Assembly: GCA_038882715.1 (NCBI GenBank)
Contig: JAVZNR010000003.1
Location: 1 to 64,000, forward strand
Length of the DNA: 64,000 nucleotides
Reading direction: 5' to 3'
From: Candidatus Bathyarchaeia archaeon
GTDB taxonomy: Archaea; Thermoproteota; Bathyarchaeia; Bathyarchaeales; DTEX01
This document shows, piece by piece, positions 1 through 8,723 of the stretch. Below the pieces are notes generated by a model. The model was not told the DNA's origin and did not search any database. It saw only the letters and a program-made list of their open reading frames with translations. Each line of letters begins with the position of its first letter. The stretch's first letter is position 1. The position numbers and the translations under genes were made by a program.

Positions 1-90
1 ACGTTAATGTTACTGGCTATGGCCCTCTACACGGCTCTCTTCGCAGCCATACTAATACATGTTTTCTTAAACAGGAACAAGTTTCTATAA
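1..90 (+). CDS. C-terminal end of a membrane protein (partial)
   Basis: The window opens inside an open reading frame that reads from base 1 to a TAA at 88-90. The 29 visible residues are mostly hydrophobic (LLAMALYTALFAAILIHVF) and end in a short basic tail (LNRNKFL), the pattern of a last transmembrane helix with its end in the cytoplasm. The family cannot be named from this fragment. Confidence 0.5.
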   Translation, partial: TLMLLAMALYTALFAAILIHVFLNRNKFL

Positions 91-149
91 CGTCCCTACA
101 CCAAAACCAATTTATTTTTGAAAAGATAAGATATTTGGGCGAAACATAG

Positions 150-767
150 TTGTATTCTCTTGGGCTTCCCTCTAAATTTCGCAAAACCGTTAAGGTGCCA
201 GCGGATTGGCTTCATGAGGCTTTACCGCAGTTTCTTACGGAAAGATCTATGGAAGAAGATAGCGAAGGAAGGATGTTTAAGTCTGCTGTCGGCTGGCGGG
301 TCGGCGCCACGCTTAAAATGCGGGTGATCCCTGAAGGAGACGTTAGCTCGCTTGAATTCGAGTTTAGCTATCGTAGGCTTATGCTCACCATCTTGATTGC
401 TCTTATAATTCTCATAGCATTAAGCATAACCCTATCGTCGTTAATCCCGCTTCTTCTACTGTTGGCGGCAATACCCCTACTCGTCTATAAGACGAGCCTA
501 GATATAAATGAATTTTTAAGGAGGGTTGGCGACACTCTTCTAGGCTTAGAGATCGAGTATCAGCGGAGAAGACTCATGGAGGATAGAGCCAGATGGCGGA
601 GCGACAAGAGGAATGTTGAAGACCTTTACAGAAGATTACGCGAAAAACACATTAAGACATGGGGAAGCACCTTCACCCTAGAGTATAAGATAAGGGAGTA
701 TGAAAGGCAGGGATTAACTAGGGACGAAGCCATAAGAAAGATTGCTGAAGAGGAAGGAATCTTCTAA
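150..767 (+). CDS. Hypothetical protein with two central membrane helices
   Basis: 205 residues from a TTG start. I do not recognise the family. Residues 1-75 are soluble and mixed in charge. Residues about 76-112 form two closely spaced hydrophobic helices (LTILIALIILIALSI, then LIPLLLLLAAIPLLV). Residues 113-205 are highly charged and probably helical, ending in a GLTRDEAIRKIAEEEG segment like the short helical tails often found on archaeal membrane proteins. It converges on the next gene, with only 4 bp between the stops. It is probably a small membrane-anchored protein with a cytoplasmic helical tail. Confidence 0.6.
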   Translation: MYSLGLPSKFRKTVKVPADWLHEALPQFLTERSMEEDSEGRMFKSAVGWRVGATLKMRVIPEGDVSSLEFEFSYRRLMLTILIALIILIALSITLSSLIPLLLLLAAIPLLVYKTSLDINEFLRRVGDTLLGLEIEYQRRRLMEDRARWRSDKRNVEDLYRRLREKHIKTWGSTFTLEYKIREYERQGLTRDEAIRKIAEEEGIF

Positions 768-771
768 ACGC

Positions 772-1452
772 TTATCTTTTAGAGGCTTTAGAACAGTATC
801 TGACGTATGCCAGCGCCACGATTGAAGTTAACCATGCAGCGATATTCTGGCATAGCAGATACTTCCACGCGACATTAATGCCCGTTAACGCTTCAACCAG
901 AGGCTGGGAGGCTCTTCTAAACGAGGCGGCTGATGAGCCTATAAAACCTTTCAAGAGCAAATTCATCTGCCCAAACTGTGTAACTAGGCTTCTAAGTAGG
1001 CTGCCGCTTAAATATAGGCTTACTGCAAAGTTATAGAGGGCTGAAGGACACAACAGTGTGAACGTTATGATCAGCGAGATGAGGAATAAGGATACTGCGA
1101 TAAATGCGCCCTCGAAATCTCTGCGGGAAAAAAGGGTGGAAGCTCGGCTTATTAATGATTGCGGTCTGCCATGAGGCTTCGCTGACGCTGTTCTAGGCGA
1201 TGCTGGCAGATTCCTCATCAAGTAAACTAGGTCAAGCAAAAGTATGAGTATGACGTTTAGTGGAAGCAGGTGGAATAAAATGCTTATACGTAGTTCCGGA
1301 AACCCGCTGAAAAGTGTTAAATGTGTTGGGTCAACCAGCCCCTCGGAGATGAAATAGGTTACTAAAAGGTATTGAGATAAGATAGCGGCTACTGTACATA
1401 GAATGTAGACGCTGAAACTCTTCAAGCTTAAATTTAGGGGCTTGTGTAGCAA
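772..1452 (-). CDS. Hypothetical multi-pass membrane protein
   Basis: 226 residues with about five hydrophobic stretches: near residues 13-35, 55-78, 118-138, 140-155 and around 200-217. A basic, Ser/Arg-rich loop lies at about 80-112. The layout (paired helices, basic cytosolic loop, helices) recalls Yip1-type membrane proteins, but no diagnostic motif is visible, so this is only an analogy. It is transcribed alone and convergently with the upstream-strand membrane protein. Confidence 0.55.
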   Translation of the reverse strand: MLHKPLNLSLKSFSVYILCTVAAILSQYLLVTYFISEGLVDPTHLTLFSGFPELRISILFHLLPLNVILILLLDLVYLMRNLPASPRTASAKPHGRPQSLISRASTLFSRRDFEGAFIAVSLFLISLIITFTLLCPSALYNFAVSLYLSGSLLRSLVTQFGQMNLLLKGFIGSSAASFRRASQPLVEALTGINVAWKYLLCQNIAAWLTSIVALAYVRYCSKASKR

Positions 1453-1612
1453 AACGCTTCACTCTTTCTTGCCTTAACAAATCCTTCTCTATATCTAAAG
1501 GCGAGGGCCGATAAGCTTTTCGGTGCGCTGGGAACCACTCAATATAAATTATCGTTAATTCGCCAGATTACACGTGCCCAGCCTAGTTTAAGCATGGGGT
1601 GAAAAAGTAAGG

Positions 1613-1652
1613 TTTTAATATGCGGCTTACACTTCTTATTGATGAGTGAGGT
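1613..1652 (+). promoter_or_regulatory. Putative TATA box and Shine-Dalgarno of the corrinoid methyltransferase operon
   Basis: TTTTAATAT at 1613-1621 is a plausible archaeal TATA element; transcription would start near 1643. GTGAGGTC at 1645-1652 is a purine-rich Shine-Dalgarno-like site just before the TTG start at 1656. The rest of the 203-bp gap from 1453 shows nothing else recognisable. Confidence 0.4.
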
Positions 1653-1655
1653 CTT

Positions 1656-2288
1656 TTGTCTTTAGAGGATCTTGTCAACTCATTTGTTAATCTCGACGAG
1701 GAGGGGGTTCTCAAGATCGTTGAGATTCTTCTCAGGGAGGGTAAAGATCCATCCGAGATTCTTGAGGCGTGTAGGAGGGCGACAACGCTTATTGGTGAGA
1801 GGTTTGAGAGGGGCGAGTACTTTCTCTCGGAGCTTGTTTTCGCAAGCGAAATATTTAATGGCGTTATGAGGCTAATTCTCCCGGAGCTTAAGAGGGAGGT
1901 TAAGCCGGCTGGCACGATAGTTTTAGGCACGGTTCAAGGCGACATTCATGACATAGGTAAAAATATTTTTAAGGCTTTTGCGGAGACCGCTGGTTTTAGG
2001 GTTATAGATTTAGGAGTTGATATTCCCCCAGAAAGATTTGTTGAGGCTGTTAGGGTTCATAATCCTGATATAGTTGGCATGAGCGGGCTGCTAACTATAA
2101 GCTACGAGTCCATGAAGAAGACTGTTGAAGCCCTAAAGGAGGCCGGGTTAAGGGATAGGGTTAAGATTATAATTGGTGGTGGAAGGGTGGACGAGCACGT
2201 AAAGCGGTATGCTGGCGCAGATGAATGGGCTGATAACGCTATGCTAGGCGTAAAGAAATGTAGGGAGATGTTAGGTTTAGGGGGTTGA
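1656..2288 (+). CDS. Corrinoid (B12-binding) methyltransferase protein, MtbC/MttC type
   Basis: A 210-residue corrinoid protein that carries a methyl group on cobalt between a substrate methyltransferase and a second methyltransferase. Residues 1-80 match the helical cap domain of methionine-synthase-like B12 proteins. The B12-binding Rossmann domain follows, with the DxHxxG motif at residues 96-101 (D96, H98, G101); H98 would be the lower axial cobalt ligand. A GGG turn near residue 174 fits the nucleotide-tail pocket. Length is typical of MtaC/MtbC/MttC. The TTG start follows GTGAGGTC. Its stop overlaps the TTG start of the URO-D gene downstream, so the two are probably translationally coupled. 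The methyl donor cannot be read from the sequence. Confidence 0.9.
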   Translation: MSLEDLVNSFVNLDEEGVLKIVEILLREGKDPSEILEACRRATTLIGERFERGEYFLSELVFASEIFNGVMRLILPELKREVKPAGTIVLGTVQGDIHDIGKNIFKAFAETAGFRVIDLGVDIPPERFVEAVRVHNPDIVGMSGLLTISYESMKKTVEALKEAGLRDRVKIIIGGGRVDEHVKRYAGADEWADNAMLGVKKCREMLGLGG

Positions 2289-3531
2289 ACATTATGGTGA
2301 GGGCGGAATTAAAGCCTCCGGAAGAGCTTTTGAAAGAGAGATTCGGAAGAGTCGAGAAGGCTGTAGAGCTAAGTGAGCCTGACAGAGTACCGTTAATAAT
2401 ATTTACTTGCGGAGACATTCTGCGCAAATACGCTACAGGCTACGAATTGTATTTCAACTACGATAAGGCCCGAGAAGTATCGGTTAAATTTGTAACCGAG
2501 TACCCGGCAGACGTATTCCTTGCAGCCCTAGCGGCTGAAGGCTTCGTATTCGCCCTAGCCTTCTCAGACTATCCGGATATAGCGCCCTCCATCAGGTTCT
2601 GGACTGGACCAATGCATGACACTCTAGGAGACAAGTACACTAAGTGGCCTGGTAGAGAGCTCCCTGAAGACAGCATATTCCAGTTTATCGGCGGACAATT
2701 CATGGATGCCAAGGAATACTGTAGGCTGTCCGAGGACCCCGTGGCTTTTGTAAACGAGATTATTTTTCCAAGAGCATGCGTTAATCTTGAGAAGGCCGGG
2801 TCTTCTAAGGCTAACGCTGCCTTAATAAGGCTTGGGTTTGAAGCCTCCAGATACCTTAGGTTCCTAGGCGAGTCGGCTGCGGATCTGGCTAAGGTTGGGA
2901 TACCCTCACTCCCATTAACGTTCGCTTATGCCCCACTAGATTTCATAGGCGACTTCCTCAGGTACCCAACCGGAGCTCTGCTAGACGTCCGCAGGCATCC
3001 GGATGAGGTTAAGCGGGCATGCGAGGCATTAGTTGAACCGATAATTAAGGTTGCGTTATCCCTTAAGCCCGCCGGAGCCAAATACGCGTTTATACCATTA
3101 CATCTCAATGAGTACCTTTCACCTAAATTATACAACGAGTTTTATTGGCCTACGCTCAAAAAGATTATAGTGGAGCTTTATGGGCAGGGGATAAGGTCAC
3201 TTGTGTTCTTTGAGGGATGGCATGACCCGCACCTAGAAACGATACTGGAGCTGCCTAAAGGTTGGGGCATAGCCTACTTCGAGAAGACCGACGTCAGGAA
3301 AGCGAAGAAAATCTTAGGCGGGCACACGTGTATAATGGGGGGATTCCACCATCACTACTGCTAGAAGCCACACCAGACAAAATTAAGGAGTACGTGAAAA
3401 GTCTTTTGGGCGAAATGAAGCCCAACGGAGGCTTCATACTATCGCCCGGCGTAGCAGATATCCCGAGGGCGGTTCCACCTGAGAATTTACGGGCGCTGAT
3501 AGAGGCCGTAGAGGAATATGGAAGATACTGA
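2285..3531 (+). pseudogene. URO-D family methyltransferase (MtaA/MtbA-like), interrupted by a one-base frameshift
   Basis: The frame from 2285 gives 359 residues. The remainder of the same protein continues in another frame to 3531. Restoring one G in the G6 run at 3338-3343 yields a continuous protein of about 415 residues with the join reading MGGIPPSLLLEA, typical of this family. The zinc-type H-x-C (H347, C349) lies just before the break. Such proteins move methyl groups from a corrinoid protein to a thiol or folate-like acceptor. Translation may start at TTG 2285, overlapping the corrinoid gene, or at ATG 2294. Because the downstream part is fully conserved, a homopolymer sequencing error is likelier than true decay. 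The exact acceptor is unknown. Confidence 0.8.
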
Positions 3532-3552
3532 AGTCTCTCTTAAAATCCCTCA

Positions 3553-3570
3553 TTATTTTTTCTTTTCAGT
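3553..3570 (+). terminator. T-rich terminator after the methyltransferase operon
   Basis: A pyrimidine run (TTATTTTTTCTTTTCAG region) lies about 20 bp after the URO-D stop. Archaeal termination commonly uses such T-rich tracts without a hairpin. The remaining bases up to 3643 hold nothing else I recognise. Confidence 0.4.
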
Positions 3571-3643
3571 CCTATGTTGCTCTCTTGTACTCTAAGCGAG
3601 CTTCTCTAGGCTTATATCTCCTCAGCTAATAGATCTAAGAACT

Positions 3644-6160
3644 CTAATTACATAATTTCACCTTCAGAGTGGTTTGCTTGGCATTTAATGCTGACACCGT
3701 TAAAGTTAGCTCCTTTTCCCTATCCCTCATATTCTTCACTTTTATCTCCACCCTCCTAGTTTCATTGGGTAGCAGGTCAAAGTAGTTGTCGCTAGCATTT
3801 GTAACATAATCTTCCTTCACATCTAGGTTTACGAGCCTTGCGTATCCGTCAGTTCCCACGTCAGCCACTACTATCAGATCATTATCCTCCCTTCTGGCAT
3901 CTAAAACCTTTAATTTAAGGAGCGTCTCTGAAAACGAGATATCTCTATGTTTTGTTAATAATAGAGTGTTTCTTCGAGTTTTCCCATCGACTTTTAGGTC
4001 AAATACTATAATTGTTCTAGACGGGTCGGTTACGCCTAGATCTTCAGGCCTATACTTCGCTAAAACAATGGATGAGTTGGCTGGCGCCGTAAATTCCTTC
4101 TTTAAACTTTTAGTTACGACCCCCTCTCTCAAATCGACAACATTAATCTCAAGTATCCCCCTAATCTCGTTTAATTCATCGTTTATAACCCATACCTCAA
4201 TCACCCCAGCCCTATATAACGGTGAAACCATGACCGGCTCAAATGCTCTTTTAGCGAAGTAAAAGCCCATCTTAGGCCTACCATAGTAATCCACGGTCTC
4301 CCAGCATATGTTTGGCCATGGCGCATTAAAACTCCAGTATAAAACGCCGCCGCACCCAAACTTTCTTCGCCTACAATGTTCGATCGCCGTCTTAAGGGCG
4401 TCGGCTTGAACAAGCATTGAGAGAAATACATATTCGTGTAGAAACCTCGGTTCGCCGTAATCCTTCATGTAGGGTATAACTTTCTCCGGTACATGATAAT
4501 GATATAGCCAGTAATCGTTCATCGGCCACAGATTATTAGTTGGAATGAACTTTAGCAGAGTTTTAATGTCAGGGGCCGCCTGCATACCGAACTCGCTCAT
4601 AAATCGGGTTTCATCGTTCAAGTACCCCTCTATTGGAATTAGGCCGTGATAGACGTCCCAATTATGCCTGTCACCCTCCATCATATCATTCGGGTTACTG
4701 CCGCCCCATGGGCTTGAAGGCCAATATGGCCTAGATTCGTCAAGCCTTGACACAACTTTAGGTATTACTTCAAAATCTATTTTTGGCCTTGTTAGTCCGA
4801 AACCGCTAAGGTAATCGAACATTTCATTCTCATTGTTGCCGCACCACAATATTATTGAGGGATGGTTCCTAAGCCTTCGAACTGTCGCCTCAACCTCCTT
4901 TTCAATGGTTCTTAAGAATTTTTCGTCGTCTGGGTAATGTCCACATGCGAACTGGAAATCATGCCATAACATTATTCCGAGCTCATCGCATAAATCGTAA
5001 AAGTCGTCGTGCTCTACTAGGCCGCCTCCCCAAACTCTAAGCATATTATGGTTTCCGTCAACAGCTAATTTGAGCAGGTCTAAGTAGCGTTCCCTATTTA
5101 TCCTTGAGATTAAAAGGTCTGCTGGTATCCAGTTAGCCCCTTTACAGAAGACCTTAACGCCGTTAATTTTGAAGTAGAAAACTTTACCATTACTGGTCTC
5201 GTTGGATTCTGTAACGAGCTCAACCGTTCTAATTCCGAAACGGGTGCAATACTCGTCTTCAACGGCCCCATCAATTAAAAGTTCGGAGCGAAGAGTATAG
5301 AGATTCTGCTCACCATATCCTATGGGCCACCAGATCTTCGGGTTGTTAATGTCTAGGGTGAACCTATAAGAGTTTATTTCCTCCTTAAGATCCAGCGTGG
5401 TCTCCACGTTAAACCTCGATTCTCCGCATTCCCCACACAGCTTTAGGAGGGCTTTAACCTCGCTTCTCGAATCGATCTCTACACAGATTTCCACTTTAGC
5501 CTTATTCTCATCTATACTTAGGCTTAGGGTTCTAGCATATAGGTCTCTAATCAAAGCCTTATCGAAAGAGATTAGTTTTACGCTCCGCCATATGCCAACC
5601 GTTAAAAGTTTAACGGCCCAATCCCATCCATACTGATACTGCGCCTTTCGAGCATAGAGTCGAACGTAGCTTCCGTTCCATAGGAGGTTCTTCTCGCTGA
5701 AGCCTCCAGCCCGCCTTATGGTCTCATACCATGGTGCGCCAAGCCTAACCGCCAAAACATTATATTCCCCATACTTAAGATGCTCCGATACATCTATCGA
5801 TAACGGCGTGAACATGTCCTCGCTATCAGCCAAACGCTTCCCATTAAGCCAAATATTCGCGAAGGTATCTAAACCATCAAAAACCAAAAGGTTTCTTCCG
5901 CCCCTAAATTCTTCCGGCACATAAAATCTGCATCGATACCACCAATCTACCCTTTCAACCCACTCCCTTCCATCACAATTTTTGCCATAGAAAGGATCCT
6001 CAATTAAATTATAGTTTAGCAGTGTTTCGTGAACCTCGCCTGGAACCCTAGCATCAAGCCACCATGAATCATCGTAGTCCTCCCTAAACTGTCCATTACT
6101 GACACCGAAATCAAAATGCTGAAGTTTCCATAAGCCGTCTAGATTTATGACTCTCTTCAA
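3644..6160 (-). CDS. Beta-mannosidase, glycoside hydrolase family 2
   Basis: 838 residues, matching the usual 800-850 of family 2 beta-mannosidases, which remove terminal beta-mannose from mannans or N-glycan cores. An N-terminal jelly-roll sugar-binding domain (about 1-190, with the typical LDGLWKL start and VPGEVHETL) is followed by an immunoglobulin-like domain (about 190-300) and a TIM barrel. The acid/base glutamate is in GNNE near residue 440 and the nucleophile in SEFG near residue 521. No signal peptide is seen, so it acts in the cytoplasm, probably on imported oligosaccharide. A TTG start follows a GAGGTGA Shine-Dalgarno. It is a single-gene unit. Confidence 0.92.
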   Translation of the reverse strand: MKRVINLDGLWKLQHFDFGVSNGQFREDYDDSWWLDARVPGEVHETLLNYNLIEDPFYGKNCDGREWVERVDWWYRCRFYVPEEFRGGRNLLVFDGLDTFANIWLNGKRLADSEDMFTPLSIDVSEHLKYGEYNVLAVRLGAPWYETIRRAGGFSEKNLLWNGSYVRLYARKAQYQYGWDWAVKLLTVGIWRSVKLISFDKALIRDLYARTLSLSIDENKAKVEICVEIDSRSEVKALLKLCGECGESRFNVETTLDLKEEINSYRFTLDINNPKIWWPIGYGEQNLYTLRSELLIDGAVEDEYCTRFGIRTVELVTESNETSNGKVFYFKINGVKVFCKGANWIPADLLISRINRERYLDLLKLAVDGNHNMLRVWGGGLVEHDDFYDLCDELGIMLWHDFQFACGHYPDDEKFLRTIEKEVEATVRRLRNHPSIILWCGNNENEMFDYLSGFGLTRPKIDFEVIPKVVSRLDESRPYWPSSPWGGSNPNDMMEGDRHNWDVYHGLIPIEGYLNDETRFMSEFGMQAAPDIKTLLKFIPTNNLWPMNDYWLYHYHVPEKVIPYMKDYGEPRFLHEYVFLSMLVQADALKTAIEHCRRRKFGCGGVLYWSFNAPWPNICWETVDYYGRPKMGFYFAKRAFEPVMVSPLYRAGVIEVWVINDELNEIRGILEINVVDLREGVVTKSLKKEFTAPANSSIVLAKYRPEDLGVTDPSRTIIVFDLKVDGKTRRNTLLLTKHRDISFSETLLKLKVLDARREDNDLIVVADVGTDGYARLVNLDVKEDYVTNASDNYFDLLPNETRRVEIKVKNMRDREKELTLTVSALNAKQTTLKVKLCN

Positions 6161-6317
6161 GATTTCACCTCAAAATAAATTTAGTTTAATGAGCATTTAA
6201 AGCGTGAGCATAACAAATATTCTATTGATGCTTTAGCATCCTTAGGGCTTAAAGGATACGGATGATTTATCCTGATCGCTGTGGTTAACGAGGCGATCAG
6301 CTTTAAGATTCTTTCGA

Positions 6318-6926
6318 TTAAGATAAGGCCTCAATTATGAGTTGACAGAATTCCGGTAGGTCGTCCGGCACCCTACCGGTTATTATGTTTCCATCTCTGA
6401 TGGCAGGCTCGTCCACAAATATGGCTCCAGCGTTCACCAAATCATCCTTAACCGCCGCGTAGCTTGTCACCCTTTTACCCTTCACTAGCCCAGCGGATAT
6501 TAAAATTTGGGGGCCGTGGCATATTGCGGCTAAGATTTTTCCCCGCTCATATGCTTTCCTAACAAGTTCTAGGACTTCAGGCGTTATTCTCAGGGAGTCG
6601 GGGGAGAATCCTCCGGGGAAGATTAGTGCATCGAAATCATCTAGGTTAATTTCGTTTATTCCCTTTATGGCGTAGCGTCCGCCCTCCTCGAAAACCTCAA
6701 GTGGTATTGGTGTTCCATATCGTCCGGTCACGGGTTTACCTTTAACGGATGGTCTGGGATGAAGCCCCCTCTCAACTGGAACTATGACCACCTCTGCCCC
6801 TTCCTCGCTGAGCCTTAAAAACGGATAAAGGAGCTCTACATCCTCGAATTCATGGGCAACTATTATAGCCACTCTGCGGTTTTCAAGCCTATGCTTTGGG
6901 CCAACCCGCTTAACATACTTTAACAT
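6318..6926 (-). CDS. DJ-1/PfpI family protein (class I amidotransferase fold)
   Basis: 202 residues of the DJ-1/PfpI superfamily. The nucleophile elbow AAICHGPQ places Cys136 next to His137, and the IFPGGFSPD loop (about 102-110) and the early AHEFEDVE segment carrying the conserved acidic residue are present. Members act as small-molecule glyoxalase/deglycase-like enzymes or intracellular peptidases; activity cannot be chosen from sequence. The gap upstream (6927-7042) separates it from the PPC-domain gene, so it may have its own promoter although it lies on the same strand. Confidence 0.88.
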   Translation of the reverse strand: MLKYVKRVGPKHRLENRRVAIIVAHEFEDVELLYPFLRLSEEGAEVVIVPVERGLHPRPSVKGKPVTGRYGTPIPLEVFEEGGRYAIKGINEINLDDFDALIFPGGFSPDSLRITPEVLELVRKAYERGKILAAICHGPQILISAGLVKGKRVTSYAAVKDDLVNAGAIFVDEPAIRDGNIITGRVPDDLPEFCQLIIEALS

Positions 6927-7042
6927 AATTTAAGATTAACCAACATAAAATATAAAGTTGTCCTTAAGCGATTTTTAGTGGAAATGAATGGGATGGAGAA
7001 ATCTGGAATTATGCGCGTTTAAGGCTTATTGTACGCTGGGCT

Positions 7043-7510
7043 TCAGGACTGACTTTTTAGCCTTAAGATGCCTTTTTCATCGCGTTTTCTTGTTAGGTTT
7101 GCGCCAACTATCTCTATTATCGCTATCTCAGCTAAATATAGTGTCCGGCAACCTTCTTCCAAGTGTCCAGCATACGCGTAATCCTTATCTGACACTACGG
7201 CGTGAAGATGCGGTTTCCCATCGGTTACTATGCCCATCACCGACGCTAGCTCTAATGGTGTATCCTTCCAACGCTTAAAGAACTCTTTCGGCGGATAGCC
7301 CGTTGTCGTAACCATGTGTAGTACGCACTCGCTCAGTGTTCCAATGGCTGAAAAGACTACTGCATCCTTTATCCCCTCCCTCTTCACGAGCTCGTTGATG
7401 CTCTCTAAAACATAGTCCCCCGGATCAAGCCTTAAGAGGAATATTCTACCAGTTCTTTCAGCCGTAAAATACTCCATTGAGCCGCGCCTCCTATAAGACT
7501 TATCTTTCAT
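7043..7510 (-). CDS. PPC domain (DUF296) protein
   Basis: 155 residues forming one PPC/DUF296 domain: RIFLLRLDPGDYV, a central AVVFSAIGTL strand-turn and HLHAVVSDKDYAYAGHLEEG, which carries histidines matching the family's metal-binding cluster. In plants the domain sits in AT-hook proteins; stand-alone prokaryotic copies form trimers of unknown function. The start ATG overlaps the stop of the VOC gene by 4 bp (ATGA), so both come from one transcript. A metabolic rather than DNA-binding role is suggested by the neighbouring small-molecule enzymes, but this is inference. Confidence 0.85.
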   Translation of the reverse strand: MKDKSYRRRGSMEYFTAERTGRIFLLRLDPGDYVLESINELVKREGIKDAVVFSAIGTLSECVLHMVTTTGYPPKEFFKRWKDTPLELASVMGIVTDGKPHLHAVVSDKDYAYAGHLEEGCRTLYLAEIAIIEIVGANLTRKRDEKGILRLKSQS

Positions 7511-7953
7511 CCCTCCCTCATATAGTACAGGAGCTCCAGAATCGCTCCAAGGCTTCTTCTAGCGTCTAGGTAAATGTATCCGCCGCCCTTAAACATCCCT
7601 TTCTGCTCCTCAACCGCACCTAGGCTCAGAATCCTCCTAGCAGGCTCATCAGCATTATCGGTTGTGAACGCTATGTGATGGATGCCGCAGCCGTGCTTCT
7701 CGAGGAAATCGCTCCAAGTGCTTGGGCCGTCTAGAGGCTGGATCAGCTCTATAACGATGTTCTCTAGCCTGAAGAAGGTTAGCTTAGCTCTTCCACGTGA
7801 GGGTTTACCTCTAAAAGTCATCCGTGTATGCTCCCAGTCCTCAGTCTCAATTATCGGCTGCGGTTCTAATCCAAGCAGTTTAGCCCACGTTTCCCTAGCC
7901 TTCTCAATATCGCTCACGACTATACCTATCTGCACAGCGCTCTTAAACTCCAT
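7507..7953 (-). CDS. VOC-family (glyoxalase/epimerase fold) protein
   Basis: 148 residues with two beta-alpha-beta-beta-beta units of the vicinal oxygen chelate fold. Candidate metal ligands sit at the four expected strand positions: Gln in VQIGIVV, Glu in IVIELIQP, His in GIHHIAF and Glu in AILELL. This Q/E/H/E set resembles glyoxalase I more than methylmalonyl-CoA epimerase. It is encoded between RraA-like and PPC-domain genes, 18 bp after the former and overlapping the latter. A substrate cannot be assigned. Confidence 0.82.
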   Translation of the reverse strand: MEFKSAVQIGIVVSDIEKARETWAKLLGLEPQPIIETEDWEHTRMTFRGKPSRGRAKLTFFRLENIVIELIQPLDGPSTWSDFLEKHGCGIHHIAFTTDNADEPARRILSLGAVEEQKGMFKGGGYIYLDARRSLGAILELLYYMREG

Positions 7954-7971
7954 AGATGCTCACCATCATGC

Positions 7972-8652
7972 TTAAAGAGTTAAGCCGAGCATATCTAGAT
8001 AAGGCTTCTGCGAGGCTCTATCCATAGCCATCTGCCTCTCCGCCCTCTCAACCACTTGGAGAGCTATTTTCCTCGGAACCACCACAACGCCATCGTCGTC
8101 GCCGACAACTATGTCTCCGGGATTAACCGTTACGCCGCCTATAGAAACGGGGATATTGATGAATTCCGGCTTTATCTCAAGTCTGCCAACAACCTCAGTC
8201 CTGCCTATCGCCCTACAGAAAACCGGAAACCTTATGCGCTGGATCTCCCAAGTATCCCTGCAGCCGCCGTCCAGAACGACGCCTTCAACACCTTTAGCCT
8301 TAGCGACCAGAGCTATCATTGAACCCCAGAAGCCAACGTCTAAACATCCATCGCAATTAATGGCTATGATTGTTCCGGGACCAGCGCTCCTCATGAAGAG
8401 ATCGTAGTTGGCTCTAACCCTATACCACTCTTCAGCATACTTATCGTACTCTTCTGGACTCATTGACGGGATCTCCTCCTGAACCTTTCTGGCCTGAACA
8501 GTTAAAGCTAAGCCAGCGATTCTTATACCCGAGTAGATCGGGCGTATATCCCGTGAAACCAGCGTCTTCTCATGGAAACCGAATCTATCTAGAGCGTCTA
8601 CGACGTCGGCAACCCTAATGCTTCTAAACCTACTAATTAAATCGTGGCTCAC
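7972..8652 (-). CDS. RraA-like / HMG aldolase-type protein
   Basis: 226 residues of the RraA fold. The family motif GGCRD (G129, G130, R132, D133), preceded by VEGVVLD, is the metal and oxaloacetate/pyruvate binding site of 4-hydroxy-4-methyl-2-oxoglutarate (HMG/CHA) aldolases. VGDDDGVVVVP near residue 185 is also typical. Bacterial RraA that inhibits RNase E is a specialised relative; aldolase or decarboxylase activity is more likely here. It is the first gene of a leftward run with the VOC and PPC proteins. Confidence 0.86.
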   Translation of the reverse strand: MSHDLISRFRSIRVADVVDALDRFGFHEKTLVSRDIRPIYSGIRIAGLALTVQARKVQEEIPSMSPEEYDKYAEEWYRVRANYDLFMRSAGPGTIIAINCDGCLDVGFWGSMIALVAKAKGVEGVVLDGGCRDTWEIQRIRFPVFCRAIGRTEVVGRLEIKPEFINIPVSIGGVTVNPGDIVVGDDDGVVVVPRKIALQVVERAERQMAMDRASQKPYLDMLGLTL

Positions 8653-8723
8653 GGCGTTTCAACCCCCGGCATAATGTAGAGTGAGGGGAAGAGTTATTAA
8701 TAATTGACTGTTATCTCGATTTT

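Noticed and set aside
3330-3350. Programmed frameshift in the URO-D gene
   Set aside because: No slippery heptamer with downstream structure is apparent, and the other gene needs the opposite shift at the same sequence, so sequencing error fits better.
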